Part shown: piece after piece, positions 1-11,585 of the stretch | Numbering within the stretch: position 1 is the first letter of the stretch | Layout of the letters: each line of letters starts with the position of its first letter | Assembly (NCBI GenBank): GCA_032717465.1 | Contig: CM064681.1 | Coordinates: forward strand, 17,011,916-17,075,915 | Origin: Coenobita brevimanus | Taxonomy: Eukaryota > Arthropoda > Malacostraca > Decapoda > Coenobitidae | Length of the DNA: 64,000 nucleotides | Direction: 5' to 3' | Notes under the pieces: generated by a model | Database searches by the model: none | Told to the model about the DNA's origin: nothing | The model's input: the letters and a program-made list of their open reading frames with translations, nothing else | Made by a program: the position numbers and the translations under genes

Positions 1-2536
1 CCAGGAGTTTTTCTCATGTAAGTAGCTCAGCCAATTATGACCCACGTTTCCAACATCATAAACGCATGGCTGAGCTACAGATTATTGACTTTGCCACAGA
101 AGATGTAGACTCCCCGTACAACCAAGAGTTTATGCTAGATGAACTGCTCTTTGCCCTTAAATCCTGTAAAGACACCAGCCCTGGACCAGACACCATCACG
201 TACGGTATGATCCAGCATCTTAATCAGGACAACCTGATTAAGATGTTAGCATTGTACAATGAGATTTGGGCGTCTCGAACGTTCCCAAACTCATGGCACT
301 TTGCGCACATCATACCGATACCCAAAGAGGCTGGTCGTCTTATGAATCCCACTTCATTTTGTCCTATTGTGTTGACTTCTTGTCTATGTAAGGTCATGGA
401 ACGAATGGTAAACAATAATCTTCTTTTTGTTTTAGAGTTGAAGAATTTGTTAAATGATCAACAATGTGGCTTCCGTAAATACTGAAGTTCACTAGATCAT
501 TTAATGAATTTGGAGCCTTGTATTGCAGAGGCATTTGCCAATAAAGAATTCATGATAGAAGTGTTCTTGGACATCCATAAAGCCTATGACATGACGTGGC
601 TACACGGTATACTAATGAGGCTCTATGCTTATGGTTTCAGAGGAAATTTGCCTATTTTTATTTCAAATTTCTTACAGGACAGGACTTTCTCTGTCAAATT
701 ACCCTGTAATGTAACATCGGATATATTTATCCAGGAAAACGGGGTGCTGCAGGGAACTGTGCTTAGTCCTACTTTATTTAGTATTATGATCAATGATATT
801 CTGTCATCAGCTCCCATCCCCAGGAATCTTAAATACTCACTCTATGCTGACGATTGTGCAATATGGCACTCCTCCCGTAATGCACAATTTTTGGCTGGGC
901 GGATTCAAGCAGCCCTTGACTCCGTCCACCAATGGGCCTTGCAGTGGGGATTTAAGTTTTCCGTCCGTAAGTGTGCTGCTGTAGTTTTTACAACTCGTAA
1001 CGTCCCCGATTTGCGTTTATTTTTGGATAATCAAGCGGTACCTTTTCAAAATTCTGTAAAGTTTTTGGGCTTCCACTTTGATCGCAGAATGAATTTTAAA
1101 CTTCACGTTAATACTTTGCTTGCTCGTTGTGATAAACCATTAAATGTCCTTAAGTACCTAGCGGGTACTACATGGGGTGCTGACAGAAAATCTTTATTAA
1201 TGGTGTATAAGTCCCTTATTCGATCAAAGCTAGACTATGGCGCACAGGTGTATGGCTCGGCATCTGATGCCACGCTGAAAGGATTGGATGTGTTGCAGAA
1301 TAAATGCTTGCAAATGTGTCTTGGAGCTGTCCGGTGTACCCGTGTAGCTCGTATAGAAGTGGAGGCGAATGTGCCTCCCCTCTGTATTCGCCGTGACCAC
1401 CTGGCATTATCGTACGAGTTACGAACATTAAGGAAAAGTAATATCGGCAATGTGGCCTGTACCCTGCTGTGTCAATACCACCACCTTCTGCCAGGGGTGT
1501 GTCAGCCACTTGCCGCTCGCCTCCACTTACTGACTCAGGAGCTTGGCATGAACCCCAGTGACTGTGACAAGTTGGTGCTTAAAAATATTGCGGCTTGGGA
1601 GCCACCCGGCTTTACAGTAGATGTTACATGGCTCCCAGCACCAAAGGCCAAGGCGCCGGAGGTGGAGGTACACCACTTGTTTCGTAACATCATTGTTCGT
1701 CACTTGGGGTCCCATCAATTGTACACCGACGGCTCCAAGTCGAGTGAATGTGTGGGTGCAAGTGTGTGGTCGACTGAATGTGCCCTCAGGTATCGGTTGC
1801 CGACTCATACATCTGTGTTTACTTCAGAACTTTTTGCTATTGACGAAGCCATAGACTATGCTCTCAATTCTAGGCATGACTCATTTGTCATATTTTCAGA
1901 TTCAAAATCAGCCCTTCAGGCAATTGCATCTTGCACTACGGACTCTCACGAGATCCAGGGCCGCATCGTTAATAAGTTGCATTCATGCAACAAGTCATTC
2001 ACACTGATCTGAGTGCCTGGTCATTGTCGTATCTACGGCAATGAGCAGGCTGACATACTTGCAAAGTCGGCTGTAGAGCTCAAGGAGACTTGGGACGTTC
2101 CTCGTGATCTACGGTCGAGTCTCTCTCTCGGAAAGAAATCAATAAATCTTCTGTGGCAAGGTCAGTGGACCAGACTAAATATTCCAACTTGTAAGCCATA
2201 CCTGGGCGACTGGGGCACTGCCAACCGTCCCAGTCGCCTAGAAGAAAAAGTGTTGGCATGGTTACTGCTCAATGCCACCATTTTAACCCACATGAAACCA
2301 TATATGGAAAGACGCTTCCCACCGCACTATGTGACATCTGTAATGTGGTGTTATCTATCAGTCATATTATCCTGCGCTGTCGGCGATTTATTCGTGAACG
2401 TGCTTCACTTATAAATTACTGCGGCGCAGGAGACGTCCCCTTCACCCTTTCCACCATCCTGGGTGATGGGGACATTGTTATGACTGATAAATTGATGGCT
2501 TTCTTGAGAGAGACCGGACTGATCAGGGAGATGTGA
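1..2536 (+). pseudogene. I-group non-LTR retrotransposon ORF2, 5'-truncated by window edge (RT + RNase H + CCHC)
   Basis: This encodes the C-terminal half of a LINE polyprotein that would copy its own RNA at a nicked target. One frame is open from base 3. RT motifs are visible: SPGPDTITYGM, the palm Asp in FLDIHKAYDM, NGVLQGTVLSPTLF and the catalytic box YADDCAIW (about 850). RNase H follows with YTDGS (about 1723), SELFAIDEA, IFSDS and, after a stop, PGHCRIYGNEQAD (2016-2054). A terminal CCHC knuckle (CDIC...H....C, 2327-2387) comes next. An RNase H after RT plus the CCHC tail fits the I/R1/Loa/Ingi assemblage; the exact clade cannot be fixed by eye. Breaks: TGA at 483-485 where Arg is expected, TGA at 2010-2012 where Trp is expected, and a frameshift near 2320-2330 that moves the knuckle to another frame. 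It is not functional. Confidence 0.9.
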
Positions 2537-2684
2537 CTTTTCTACTGTGTGGTTATGGTTTTTATCAACGGTAAATATGTATATATTGTAATATTAATTA
2601 GGGTTGACAGTTGACATATTTTAATTAATTCCTCCTCCCAATGATCTATTTCTAATATAGATGTCTCCTACATTAAGCCAAGTT

Positions 2685-2775
2685 CCTCGCCTGACAGTCA
2701 CCAGCTGATGAGTGCAAGTGTGCAAAATAGGAAGGTATTGGGCACTTGCAGTCGATGGTGGTCTGCTAGGCGAGG
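2685..2775 (+). ncRNA. Conserved stem-loop A in LINE 3' UTR
   Basis: CCTCGCCT at 2685-2692 pairs perfectly with AGGCGAGG at 2768-2775. Inside, CACC pairs with GGTG, and TGCAAGTG pairs with CACTTGCA in the apical stem. The internal loop is CTGATGAG on the 5' side and GTCGAT on the 3' side. Stem-loop B has the same loops but different paired bases. A role in recognition by the element's own RT is a reasonable guess, but it is inference. Confidence 0.6.
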
Positions 2776-2920
2776 TTCTTCACTTTTTGTACAAATTATG
2801 TAAATACATTATACCATCTTGCTTAAGGTATTCTAATTCGGGACGACACTGACGTATATGGAAATGTTCCTGACTCGTCTGGTTCCCTTTCATATAGTGA
2901 TGTCCCCTATATTAGGTTGT

Positions 2921-3013
2921 GCCTCGACTGACAGTCACCAGGTGATGAGTGCAGGTATGTAATGCATAAAGGCATTACATATCTGCAGTCGATGGTGTTC
3001 TCTTGGTCGAGGC
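2921..3013 (+). ncRNA. Conserved stem-loop B in LINE 3' UTR
   Basis: This is the second copy of the stem-loop, 236 bases after A. GCCTCGAC at 2921-2928 pairs with GTCGAGGC at 3006-3013. The apical stem is long: about 16 bp, starting TGCAGGTATG, with one G-T wobble. Relative to A, a C-G pair in the outer stem has become A-T and a G-C pair in the apical stem has become A-T, so pairing is kept while sequence changes. The segment ATGTC(T/C)CCTA(C/T)ATTA before the stem is also shared. Confidence 0.6.
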
Positions 3014-3200
3014 TTTTTTAACATTAGTGTAAGTCTAGTTATTTGTCTCTTAGGATTTAGTATAGGTTAGCGATTTGTCTGTTAGGTGGTTAGTTTTAGG
3101 GTATTTAGATTAGGCATTTTTGTTTATAAGTAATATAGGGTTAAAAATATAAAAAATAAATAAAAATAATACAAATAAAACTTCAAAAAAATAATAAAAT

Positions 3201-3266
3201 AAAAATTATTATATATATGTACGTGTGCATGAAAGTGTGTATGTTCATATGCATGGATGTGTGTAT

Positions 3267-3341
<75 letters not shown>

Positions 3342-3371
3342 GTCAATATATATATACATATATATATATAT
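3201..3371. repeat. Compound (GT)n/(TA)n microsatellite
   Basis: GT-rich repeats pass into an uninterrupted (TA)n run (about 3276-3338) and a second short run to 3371. Simple-sequence DNA; the short ORFs read through it are not genes. Confidence 0.95.
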
Positions 3372-3572
3372 TTGCCTTAATGACCAGAGGCTCCAGCCTC
3401 AATGGTCGATAGGCAAAAAAAAAAAAAAGCAGAAGAAAAAAAAAAAGCCAGGTTCACAGTGAGAAGCTCCGGCACGCAATAGCGGGTGTTTGGGGGGCTA
3501 GGCGCTGGAAGGGAAGGCTACTTTGCTTTTGCCATCTGGTATTCTCTCACATTCATTTTTGCGAAGATTAAT

Positions 3573-3720
3573 AGTCGTAGTAGTAGTAGTAGTAGTAGTA
3601 GTAGCAGTAGTTGTAGTAGTGGTAGTAGTAGCAGTAGTGGTAGTAGTAGCAGTAGTGGTAATAGTAGCAGTAGCAGCAAGTCAGCCAATCCATCAAACCT
3701 GTAATAGTAGTTGTAGTAGT
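3573..3720. repeat. (AGT)n trinucleotide microsatellite
   Basis: Imperfect AGT repeats with AGC and TGT variants run to about 3678, with a short second block near 3706-3720. Polyserine and polyvaline readings are artefacts of the repeat. Confidence 0.95.
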
Positions 3721-3838
3721 AACTCAGTCAATCAGTTAATCAATCAATCCTTTACTTCGCAGTACAACTACAGATACGATAGTTAATATAGAGCCTTAAA
3801 ATTACTCTACATTAATAATTGTACTCCTACAATATCAT

Positions 3839-3839
<1 letters not shown>

Positions 3840-3917
<78 letters not shown>
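3840..3917. repeat. (CA)n microsatellite
   Basis: An uninterrupted CA array of about 39 units. Confidence 0.98.
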
Positions 3918-3918
<1 letters not shown>

Positions 3919-4377
3919 TTTTTGTTTTTGGTATTAAATACCAAAATTGCGAGCTGTTGTATTGTAACTTCTTGTGTGAAACATATCCTACCTTATGTTA
4001 GTGTTTTTCCACCCATTATATTGTGATTTGACAATATCTTTTGTGCAATATAAAATCTCTATATTATACATGGTCCAGAAGATTCTTTTATGCTTCTCAT
4101 TAAATGTCCTAGTCTGAGCCACAGAGAACCCATCTTCAGTACTGTAGAGCGTTTGATTATGCTGAGATCCTTGTGAAAAATCTATCATGAATTACACCAA
4201 TATGAGGCTTAAATAAACGTTGTTTACTTTCTTCGGCAACATTATCGTTACTCGTACCTGTTGGTGTATATTTAAACTTACCTTTAGTATTTTATGATAA
4301 ACAACCTCAAAAGTCTTTAATAAACCCATTAGCGTCCAGTGTCCTCAATATAGGACGGATCTGGGCATTTTCAAAAT

Positions 4378-5560
4378 TTAATAAAGACGGGAACCCCGGG
4401 GAAGGGACCTATGAGCTTCGCGACTATGAGCCGACAGGCTAAGGGCGGTACGCCTAGCACCCTTCCAGCAAAATCCCTCGCACAGGAACTCTGGGGGCCA
4501 TTGGGTTGAAATATTCATCTTTGTTATTCTGTTAACATTCCATAAGGTAAGCCCATAACCAGAGAGGAAATATGCATTAATATTTGACATAAAAGTATCT
4601 ACCGAGGCACCTGTAAAGTTCATATCGACAAAATAGAGCTTTGCATAAAGCTTGTTCAGCCTAAATTCAACACTTGTTCGATGAGTTCCATTATGCTGTA
4701 TATAATGTCCTATATATCTGTAACCGTAACCAACCTGAATATCGTCCCCTGCAATTACTAGCTTCTGTAATTCTTTGCCATACCCTCTTCTACCAAAGAT
4801 CATGCACTTTGACTTATATTAATACAAAGCTTTTAATCCGTCGCCAATTCTCGTAGGTAACTGTACAAAGTGTCCAGGTCTCCTTGCTTATATGCTAACA
4901 ACACCAGATCATCAGCATAGGCCATAACATTCGCTTTACATATTATTCGAAGAGAACATCCATACTTAACTAAGTGATACCCTGTAGCATATTGTCTATA
5001 TACGGTTTGAATGAAATGGCTGATAAAACTGTCCTCTGTCTAACTCCATTGCAGACATTTAAAAACTCTCCATCTTCCTCATTCTATAAAACTCTTGCTA
5101 TCTGGTTCCTATCATAATGCAAGATCAATAAAATAACATCAAGGATGAACATCCTCTCCAGTAAGATACATCCCAGTAAAAATGGTTAACCAAGTCAAAT
5201 GGCTAAGGAAAGTCAATTAATAAATTAAAAGACTTAAAACATCAAAATACCAGTACCTATACTGAAATACAATAGTTTTCAAAATAAGAGTTGGATTTGA
5301 AGTTCTCTTTAAAACCATACTGGCACCTGATAAAACCAATTTTTCCCTCTATAATTCCAAAACATGATACTCAAAAAGTTTCAGTAACATATATAATGGA
5401 TAGTTGCATAATGGGTCTATAAATCGATGACAATGTTCAGTTGCCCTTTTTATCTTTAATGACTGGGGTTACATGGCCCTTAAACATATCATCAGGCAAG
5501 TAACAATGAATAAAACAAGGAACTATCAAGTCAGAGTAACTTGCAGAAAATCATCACTAA
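4378..5560 (-). pseudogene. Decayed non-LTR reverse transcriptase relic
   Basis: Read on the minus strand, an RT domain can be followed with many breaks. GHVTPVIKDKKGN with remains of an NYRPI box lies near 5480-5420, CQYGFKEN near 5310, RQRTVLSAISF near 5050-5020 (the usual GVRQGSVLSPLLF box), and the catalytic AYADDLVLLA near 4925-4895. A C-terminal segment containing YAKLYFVDMNFTG and FLSGYGLTLW is open over 4378-4803. The rest has several stops and shifts, so this is an old copy. The motif style is LINE-like, but the clade is not resolvable. It is more decayed than the other LINEs here. Confidence 0.7.
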
Positions 5561-5873
5561 CAAGCTCTTAAAATATGCATTAATTCAATCATGATCCACT
5601 CCTCATCTAAAAATGAAAACAACTTACCTCTTGAGGATCACGATAGTTATTCGTAAGTGAATTTTTGTTTTCTCTCTTCACTTATCCCTCAGATTATTTA
5701 GAAATTCTCTTCCTTTGTCTCCTGTATAAACATCATTAAGATTGTTGAAACAGAGTACTAAAAATAGCATTATATTTAGTACTATTTGACCCACCGATTT
5801 CCTGAGATGCTTTTAGCTTGTTTTTCTTATTACTGACGCCTGTCAAAATATTATTTTTTATTGCAAAAGAAAT

Positions 5874-5889
5874 GGTAGTAGTAGTAGTT

Positions 5890-5922
<33 letters not shown>

Positions 5923-5943
5923 CTGGCAGCAGCAGCAACAGTT

Positions 5944-5981
<38 letters not shown>

Positions 5982-6006
5982 TATTGTTGTTGTTGTTGTT
6001 GTTGCT
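5874..6006. repeat. (GTA)n/(TGT)n trinucleotide microsatellite
   Basis: GTA repeats with GTG and GCA variants end in a (TTG)n run. Simple repeat. Confidence 0.95.
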
Positions 6007-6007
6007 G

Positions 6008-7420
6008 TTTTATAATTTTCTTTTTCATTCTATAGGATTTAATTAAACTTAGGAAGGACCAGTAATGCTGAAGAGATTATTGAAGGTTGCACTAAACTAC
6101 TCGATCTTCAAAATCTCCCTTAAGTTGAATACTATCGTTCGGAAATTGGATGTGTGACTTAATAACCTCCTTGGAGGAGGTAATGAAGATCGCCATGGGC
6201 TAAAGAGGTTAAAATGTATAAAATCTGTGGAACTGGATGGAATGAAATGCGCTGGACGTTTTTAGGCTAATACGGGTTGATGAGGGATTAATATCTCCCT
6301 ATGCTGATATCTCAAATGACGATAGATAACAAAAAATACCTGTAAGAGGCCAAATTCTATTCTGCCCCAGACGACGAATTCATCTCATATGCCAGTGTTT
6401 TCAGGGAGTAACCAAGGAAGAAGCCAGAAAGCTTTGACCTGCGAGTTCCACGGCTATGAAGTGCTAGGTCAAGCACTGCACGCAGACTTCTTCTACAAAT
6501 CATAAAGGCATCAGATTCAAACAGCAAATGGTTAAGACAGACACTGCATTTATCAGTTAAGAAATGTTACCACACTACGTGGTAGCTCTTTCCTGTAGTA
6601 AAAAAGTGTCCTTTTATATGTGTGTTTGAGGTTTTCTGATTTTCGTTTTCAGATTTTTGGAAGTTAGTGGTGCACTATTCAGCGCATATAGATCACAGTT
6701 AAAATCTTATTTCAATTTTCGTGCCAGTCAGACATTTCCATAGAGACTGTTCTTCCCCGTCTCCCCAGTGCAGAGTAAAACTGTTCAAGAGAATCAGGAG
6801 TACAGATAAGAAGACGGAACCATATCTCAAGAATTATACACTTCATGACGTTGTTTATATTTTATTTTATTTTATTAACTTTAACTTAGGAAAGGCGACG
6901 TGATCAATATACATAAATAAAAACAATTTTTGTATTATTAAAGCGGATGGTAGTAATAGCAATGAATAACAAAATCAAATGGCAACCAAATGACAATCGA
7001 GGAAGAATGGCTCAATAGTTAAGGATGTATTTAGTGAAGCTAGTGGTAGGTGTTAGCGCCAAAATGGTACTATGAGAGGATCTGTTGGACGTTGGGGACT
7101 ACATTTTCAGTCCTGTTTGAGCTTTCTAAAATTAGGTAATTGCAAATTGCTCTGATGAATCATGTTGAAAAAGAAACTATGCATTTTATATTATATAGGT
7201 CTCTAAGTTATCATGATAGCACTCCCACGCTGAATAAAATATTTTGTCAGTAGTTAGATTAAAATGAACAAGCACGGTTATTGATATCATACCTCAGTTT
7301 CAGTAGCAATGCTGTCGGCTGTCCTAAACATCACCCAGCATAATCATCAGCCAGCTAACAACTACGGTCATACTACTGTTTTTATTATTTTTTTTTACTT
7401 GGCCCAAGCAAGAAAAAGAA
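6008..7420. other. No gene recognised
   Basis: AT-rich noncoding sequence. Two weak signals are present. At 6190-6290 a plus-strand reading LKRLKCIKSVELDGMKCAG loosely recalls the KxxKAPGxDG box of LINE RTs. At 7010-7140 the block around GGTGTTAGCGCC resembles 16370-16460, next to a SINE. Neither is enough to call a gene. Confidence 0.5.
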
Positions 7421-8290
7421 TCAGTTCAGTACTCAGTTTAGACAACTGCAGAACAATTAAAGCCCTTCACTATCAATCTTGGCCCAATTAGATCAGTTCA
7501 GCTTCAGTTCAAACCAGTCTCAAGGCCCCAAAAGCAAGTTTTCCTGCATTTTTCTATTGTCAGATCATTTAAATGGGATGTAGGTCAGTTCAGGACCTTC
7601 ATATAATAAAGTCCGTGTTATCCAGGTTCACCAAGGACTCTTCAGACCACTTAGGGTCCACTCAGACACGTCACATTTCATTAACCCAAGTCAGATCTAG
7701 CCCGTCCAGGACCAGTCGGCATAATTTAGCTCCATCAAGACAAACCACATCCATTCCATCCCAGACGACTCAGTTCATCTGGAAAATCCAGTTCAATTCA
7801 TTCAGGTCCTATTTACTTCGCTGAGGACCCTCACATCTATTTGGGCAAAGCCAAATATATTCTGACCTATTCAAGTAGTTCAGGTTCTGTTGGGTCCATT
7901 CAAGAATTTTCAGGCCCACCTAGACACAGTAAGTTTACCTTTAAATCTTTGTATATATTCTACATCATTCTGACGTATACTTAAACAGAAACACACCAGT
8001 TCAGTCCTGTTTCAGAGTTGTTTCCCTCCAAATTTAAACCCACAGCTGTTCAAGTCTAACTGTTACAGATATTTTATGAACAGAGGACACCAGTAATCTG
8101 GTGTATGGATTATTTTTTTTATTCATTTGTTTTTCCTTCCTTCGTTCTGTTACTTAAAAAAAAATAACACCCTTTCAGACTTAAGTAGAATCATTATTGT
8201 GACTTGTTCCAGCCATTTAATTCCCATTCAGATCCAAGTAAAATTTCCCAAATATATTCAATCTAAGTAAATCTCGTTAAGTCCACTAAA
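7420..8290. repeat. Diverged CAGTTCAG/TCCA-type quasi-repeat
   Basis: Motifs such as CAGTTCAG, AGGTCC and TCCAGTTCA recur at irregular spacing through this AC/T-rich stretch (for example about 7495, 7590, 7625, 7790, 7880). It looks like an old, poorly preserved short-period repeat. No period could be fixed by eye. The LINE Y 3' fragment at 8012-8170 lies inside it. Confidence 0.3.
8012..8170 (+). mobile_element. 3' end fragment of family Y LINE
   Basis: From TTTCCCTCCAAA to the A-rich end this matches, with few differences, the 3' end of the family Y element at 10580-10740. It includes ACAGCTGTTCAAG, TATTTTATGAACAG and the TTTTTCCTTCC stretch before the A run. It is a severely 5'-truncated insertion of the same family, as is normal for LINEs. 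Confidence 0.8.
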
Positions 8291-8307
8291 ATCACTTCGG
8301 GGCAATA

Positions 8308-8644
8308 ATTCCCCCCTATGACTTCCTCATGGTTGACATTTAAGTTTCTTCAGCTGATATATTTTCTTCCATCATTAGCCTCAGTACTGACAAGGCATAT
8401 GGGCCTGATAGAGTTCCTCCTGTTGTCCTCATGAACTGTGTTTCTGTACTTACACCCTGCCTAGGTAAACTCTTCCGCCCTTATCTATCAACTTGTATCT
8501 TTCGAAACTTCTTGCTGGAAGTTTGCTATCATTCAGCCAATCCCCAAGAAGGGTGACCATTCCCAACCCTCTTTAAACATCCTGTTTCTCAAAAGTTTTC
8601 TGGTCTATTCTTAACAGAAAATTTTTAGAGCATTTTCCTATCAC
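8308..8644 (+). pseudogene. Family X LINE, part 1 of 3 (RT N-terminal region)
   Basis: This matches the family X copy at 24395-24745 over its full length, including the stretch coding for KAxGPDGVPPVVL and the KLFRLCLS-like helix. Small indels break the frame. It stops at 8644 (after CCTATCAC), where family Y is inserted. The X sequence resumes at 10741. Confidence 0.85.
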
Positions 8645-10740
8645 TTGTTGGTATGGATTTATTTATACCACGTCAACAATTCACTAAAAGATCGAACTGG
8701 CCAAAACGGTTTGATGGCAACTGTGCCAGAGCAACAGCCCAAAAGTCATTAGCATATAACTCTTACTGAAAATAAAAAACATCTGAATCACTCTCTCAAT
8801 TTAAAATTGCTAGAAATCATGCAAAAGCCGTAATAAATCTATCTAAATTAAACTTTCTTCAAAAGCAAGCATCAAAACTACTTAACAACGCTAATGACAA
8901 TAGAATATTCTGGTCAACTCTCAATTCTTTCAATAATAACTTTAATAAGTCATCATCCATTCCCCCACTAAAATCTTCAGATGGCAACGTTATAAATGAC
9001 CCGAGTGGGAAAGCAGATATTTTTGCTAGTACATTTGCCAGAAATTCTACCATAGAGGATGTCAACCAGAACGTTCCAGTACTAGAACTTGACTGTCCCG
9101 AAATTGTTCCATTTAAAATACAGACAAGATACGTAAAATCCATCCTAGACAATTTACCTACCAACAAAGCTCCAGGCCCAGATGGAATTCCGCCAATTGT
9201 TTTGAAAAAATGTTCCCCAGAACTTGCTTCTGTTCTAGCTAAATTATTCAGACTATGCATACGTACTTCTTCATTCCCTAATTCAGGGAAAGAAGTAAAT
9301 ATCTACCCAATTCCGAAGAAAGGAAGTTCCTCTGACCTCTCTGATTACAGACCAATAGCTGTCACATCTTCTCTTGGTAAAGTATTTGAAACTTTAATTA
9401 ATAAGCACATTGTTAAACATCTTGAATCCAACAACTTAATTAGTGATAGACAATATGGTTTTCGCCACGAACGTTCCACCATTGACATACTCAATCTCCT
9501 AACTCATACCATCCATCAATCAATTGACCTACATGGAGAAGCTCATGCAGTAGCCCTTGATATTTCTAAAGCTTTCGACAGAGTATGGCACCGTTCCCTG
9601 CTGTCCAAACTCCCTTGCTATGGACTAACATCTTTTGTTCCTTTGATTTCCTCATATCTCAGTGACAGGAAAATAAGAGTAAAAGTAGATGATGTATATT
9701 CCAATTTCCACTCAATTAATGCCAGCGTGCCGCAGGGATCAGTTCTAGCACCAATCCTGTTCCTGGTTCATATTAAAGATCTCTTATCTGTCACCCACAA
9801 TCCCATCCACTCATATGAAGATGACTCATCACTACATAGTTCTGTCACACTCAGACACCCATTTACAAAGTATAATATCTCTACCTCTCAACTCAGTACA
9901 GCCATCTCCATAAATCAAGACCTATCTACGATCAGTGAATGGGGCCAAAACAACCTTGTCTCATTTAATGCTAGTAAAACTAAATATATACAATTTAATA
10001 ATAGACAGATAGTGCCAGATTCTTATATTACCTTCAATGCTACTAATAATCCCATCTCCAAAAGCATTGAAATTCTTGGAGTCTCACTTAACAATGCCCT
10101 CGGCTGGACCTCTCATGTAAGATCACTTGCTAAAACAGCCTCAAAGAAACTTGGATTATTTTACAGAGTCAGTAACTTCTTCACTGACGAGCAGTTAGCT
10201 ATAATTTATAAGAGTCATGTGCACTCTCAGCTTGAATATTGCTCATCCTTGTGGAATGGATGTGGAGAGGTTGCATTAAAACAATTAGACAAAATTCAGA
10301 ACAAAGCTGTTAGAATTATTAACAATCCTGCCATTACAAATAAACTACCTCTCCTACAAATAAGAAGGAATGTTGCCTCCCATGTATTATTTTACAGATA
10401 TTTTTACTGCAAATGCTCAGACGAAGTTGCATCCATGGTGCCACCTCTCCATACCTTCCCTCGTGCTACATGGGCATCTGGTAGCACTCATGACTGGAAT
10501 GTCACTCTGCCATATTGCAGAACTTCTGCCTATCAGAACTATTTCATTCCCTGAACTGCATCTCTCTGGAACTCGCTTCCCCAGATTTGTTTCCCTCCAA
10601 ACATCAACCTACAGCTGTTCAAGTCTAACTGCTACAGATATTTTATGAACAGGGGACACCAGTAATCTGATGTATGGATTATTTTTTTTTACTCATTTGT
10701 TTTTCCTTCCTCTGTTCTGTTATTAAAAAAAAAAAAAAAA
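8645..10740 (+). mobile_element. Family Y LINE inserted in family X
   Basis: The left boundary is at 8645, after the family X bases CCTATCAC. The right boundary is a poly(A) run at 10725-10740, followed directly by X sequence (CTTTCTCATCGTCAG, compare CTTTCTGATCATCAG in the X copy near 24751). About six X bases are missing at the junction. The element is 5'-truncated, lacking endonuclease. Its coding part is listed separately. Confidence 0.85.
8780..10665 (+). pseudogene. Family Y reverse transcriptase (Jockey/CR1-like), one in-frame stop
   Basis: The reading frame is open from about 8780 to TGA at 10552-10554, then continues in the same frame to TAA at 10663-10665. No natural start is visible, because the element is 5'-truncated. 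Motifs: KAPGPDGIPPIVLKK, IPKKGSSSDLSDYRPIA, QYGFRHERST, the palm Asp in ALDISKAFDRVWH, SVPQGSVLAPILF and the C-terminal EILGVSLNNALGW. The catalytic box reads YEDDSS (near 9812), with Glu where other LINEs here have Ala (YADD). The segment after the stop has the family tail SLWNSLPQ...LQLFKS, so the TGA is a mutation and not the true end. Apart from that it is well preserved and fairly young. Jockey/CR1 placement is by motif style. Confidence 0.88.
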
Positions 10741-11585
10741 CTTTCTCATCGTCAGTAGAGGTTCCGTCAGGGACGCTCCACTGGCGATCTTCTTACCTAC
10801 CTTTCAGAGACTTGGTCATCCTCCTTTCGGGACTTTGGCGAAAGGTTTGCCATTGCACTTGACATCTCAAAGGCTTTCGTTCGAGTCCGGCATAAATCTT
10901 TAATTTCCAAACTGCCTTCCTACGATTTCTATCCTACTGTCTGAGCCTTCATATATAGCTTCCTTTCAGGTCGTTCTATAGCTGCTTTTGAGGGCGGCCA
11001 TCATTCGTCTCCTAGATCTTTCAACAGTGGTGTTCCTCAGGGCTCTGTCCTATCACCAACTCTCTTCCTTTTGTTCATCAATGACCTTTAAAGCTGTACA
11101 TCTAACCCTATCCACTCATACGCTGATGATTCCACCCTTCACCTTCCCTTTCAGTTCCCGCTATGTCCATCCTAGTAGTTACTTCAGCAAACAAGGGATG
11201 AGGCTGTGGCACGCCTAATGTCTGACTTCGCTCGTATCTCTGACTTGGGTAAAAATAATCTTGTATTAAATGCATCAAAGACTTAGTTCTTACACCTTTC
11301 AACTAGTCAAACTCTTCCACAGGAGTATCGATTAATGTTTGATAATATCCCGTTTAATCCTGCAACATCCTTAAACATACTTGGGGTTTCATTCTCTCGG
11401 GACGTATTTTGGAAAGATCATTTTACACCTCTTGTAAAATCTGCATCCAAAAGATTAGGTGTGCTAAGCCGACTGCATACCTTCTTTACCACTGCACAGT
11501 TGTTGACTTTATACACGGGTTTTCTTCGCCCTTGTATAGAGTACAACTCTCATGTGTGGGGAGGCTCCCCACTTACAGCTCTTCT
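10741..11585 (+). pseudogene. Family X LINE, part 2 of 3 (RT core)
   Basis: Continues the family X element after the Y insertion. Recognisable pieces, in shifting frames, are SVRDAPLAIF-like sequence, the GVPQGSVLSPTLF-coding stretch (11030-11070), the YADDSTLH-coding stretch (11118-11140), and an open segment at 11335-11607 with NILGVSFSRDVFWKDH and YTGFLRPCIEYNSHVWGG. Multiple frameshifts and a premature TAA in the palm region show it is dead. It is cut at 11585 by the LTR element. Confidence 0.85.

Larger units (their letters stand above)
2537..3200 (+). other. 3' UTR and A-rich tail of the I-group LINE
   Basis: Noncoding sequence follows the LINE stop codon at 2534-2536. It holds two similar stem-loop units (listed separately) and ends in an A-rich stretch (about 3138-3200), as expected for the 3' end of a LINE copied by target-primed reverse transcription. 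A (TA)n/(GT)n microsatellite starts right after the tail. Assignment to the LINE rests on position and orientation. Confidence 0.65.

Noticed and set aside
2700..2760. Hammerhead ribozyme suggested by CTGATGAG before a stem in the LINE 3' UTR
   Set aside because: The second core strand (GAAA) and the cleavage-site stem are missing, and the twin unit has GTGATGAG. The fold is a plain long hairpin with an internal loop.
6150..6290. Reverse transcriptase fragment
   Set aside because: Only one short box-like match (ELDGMKCAG) in a region full of stops; below a reportable level.
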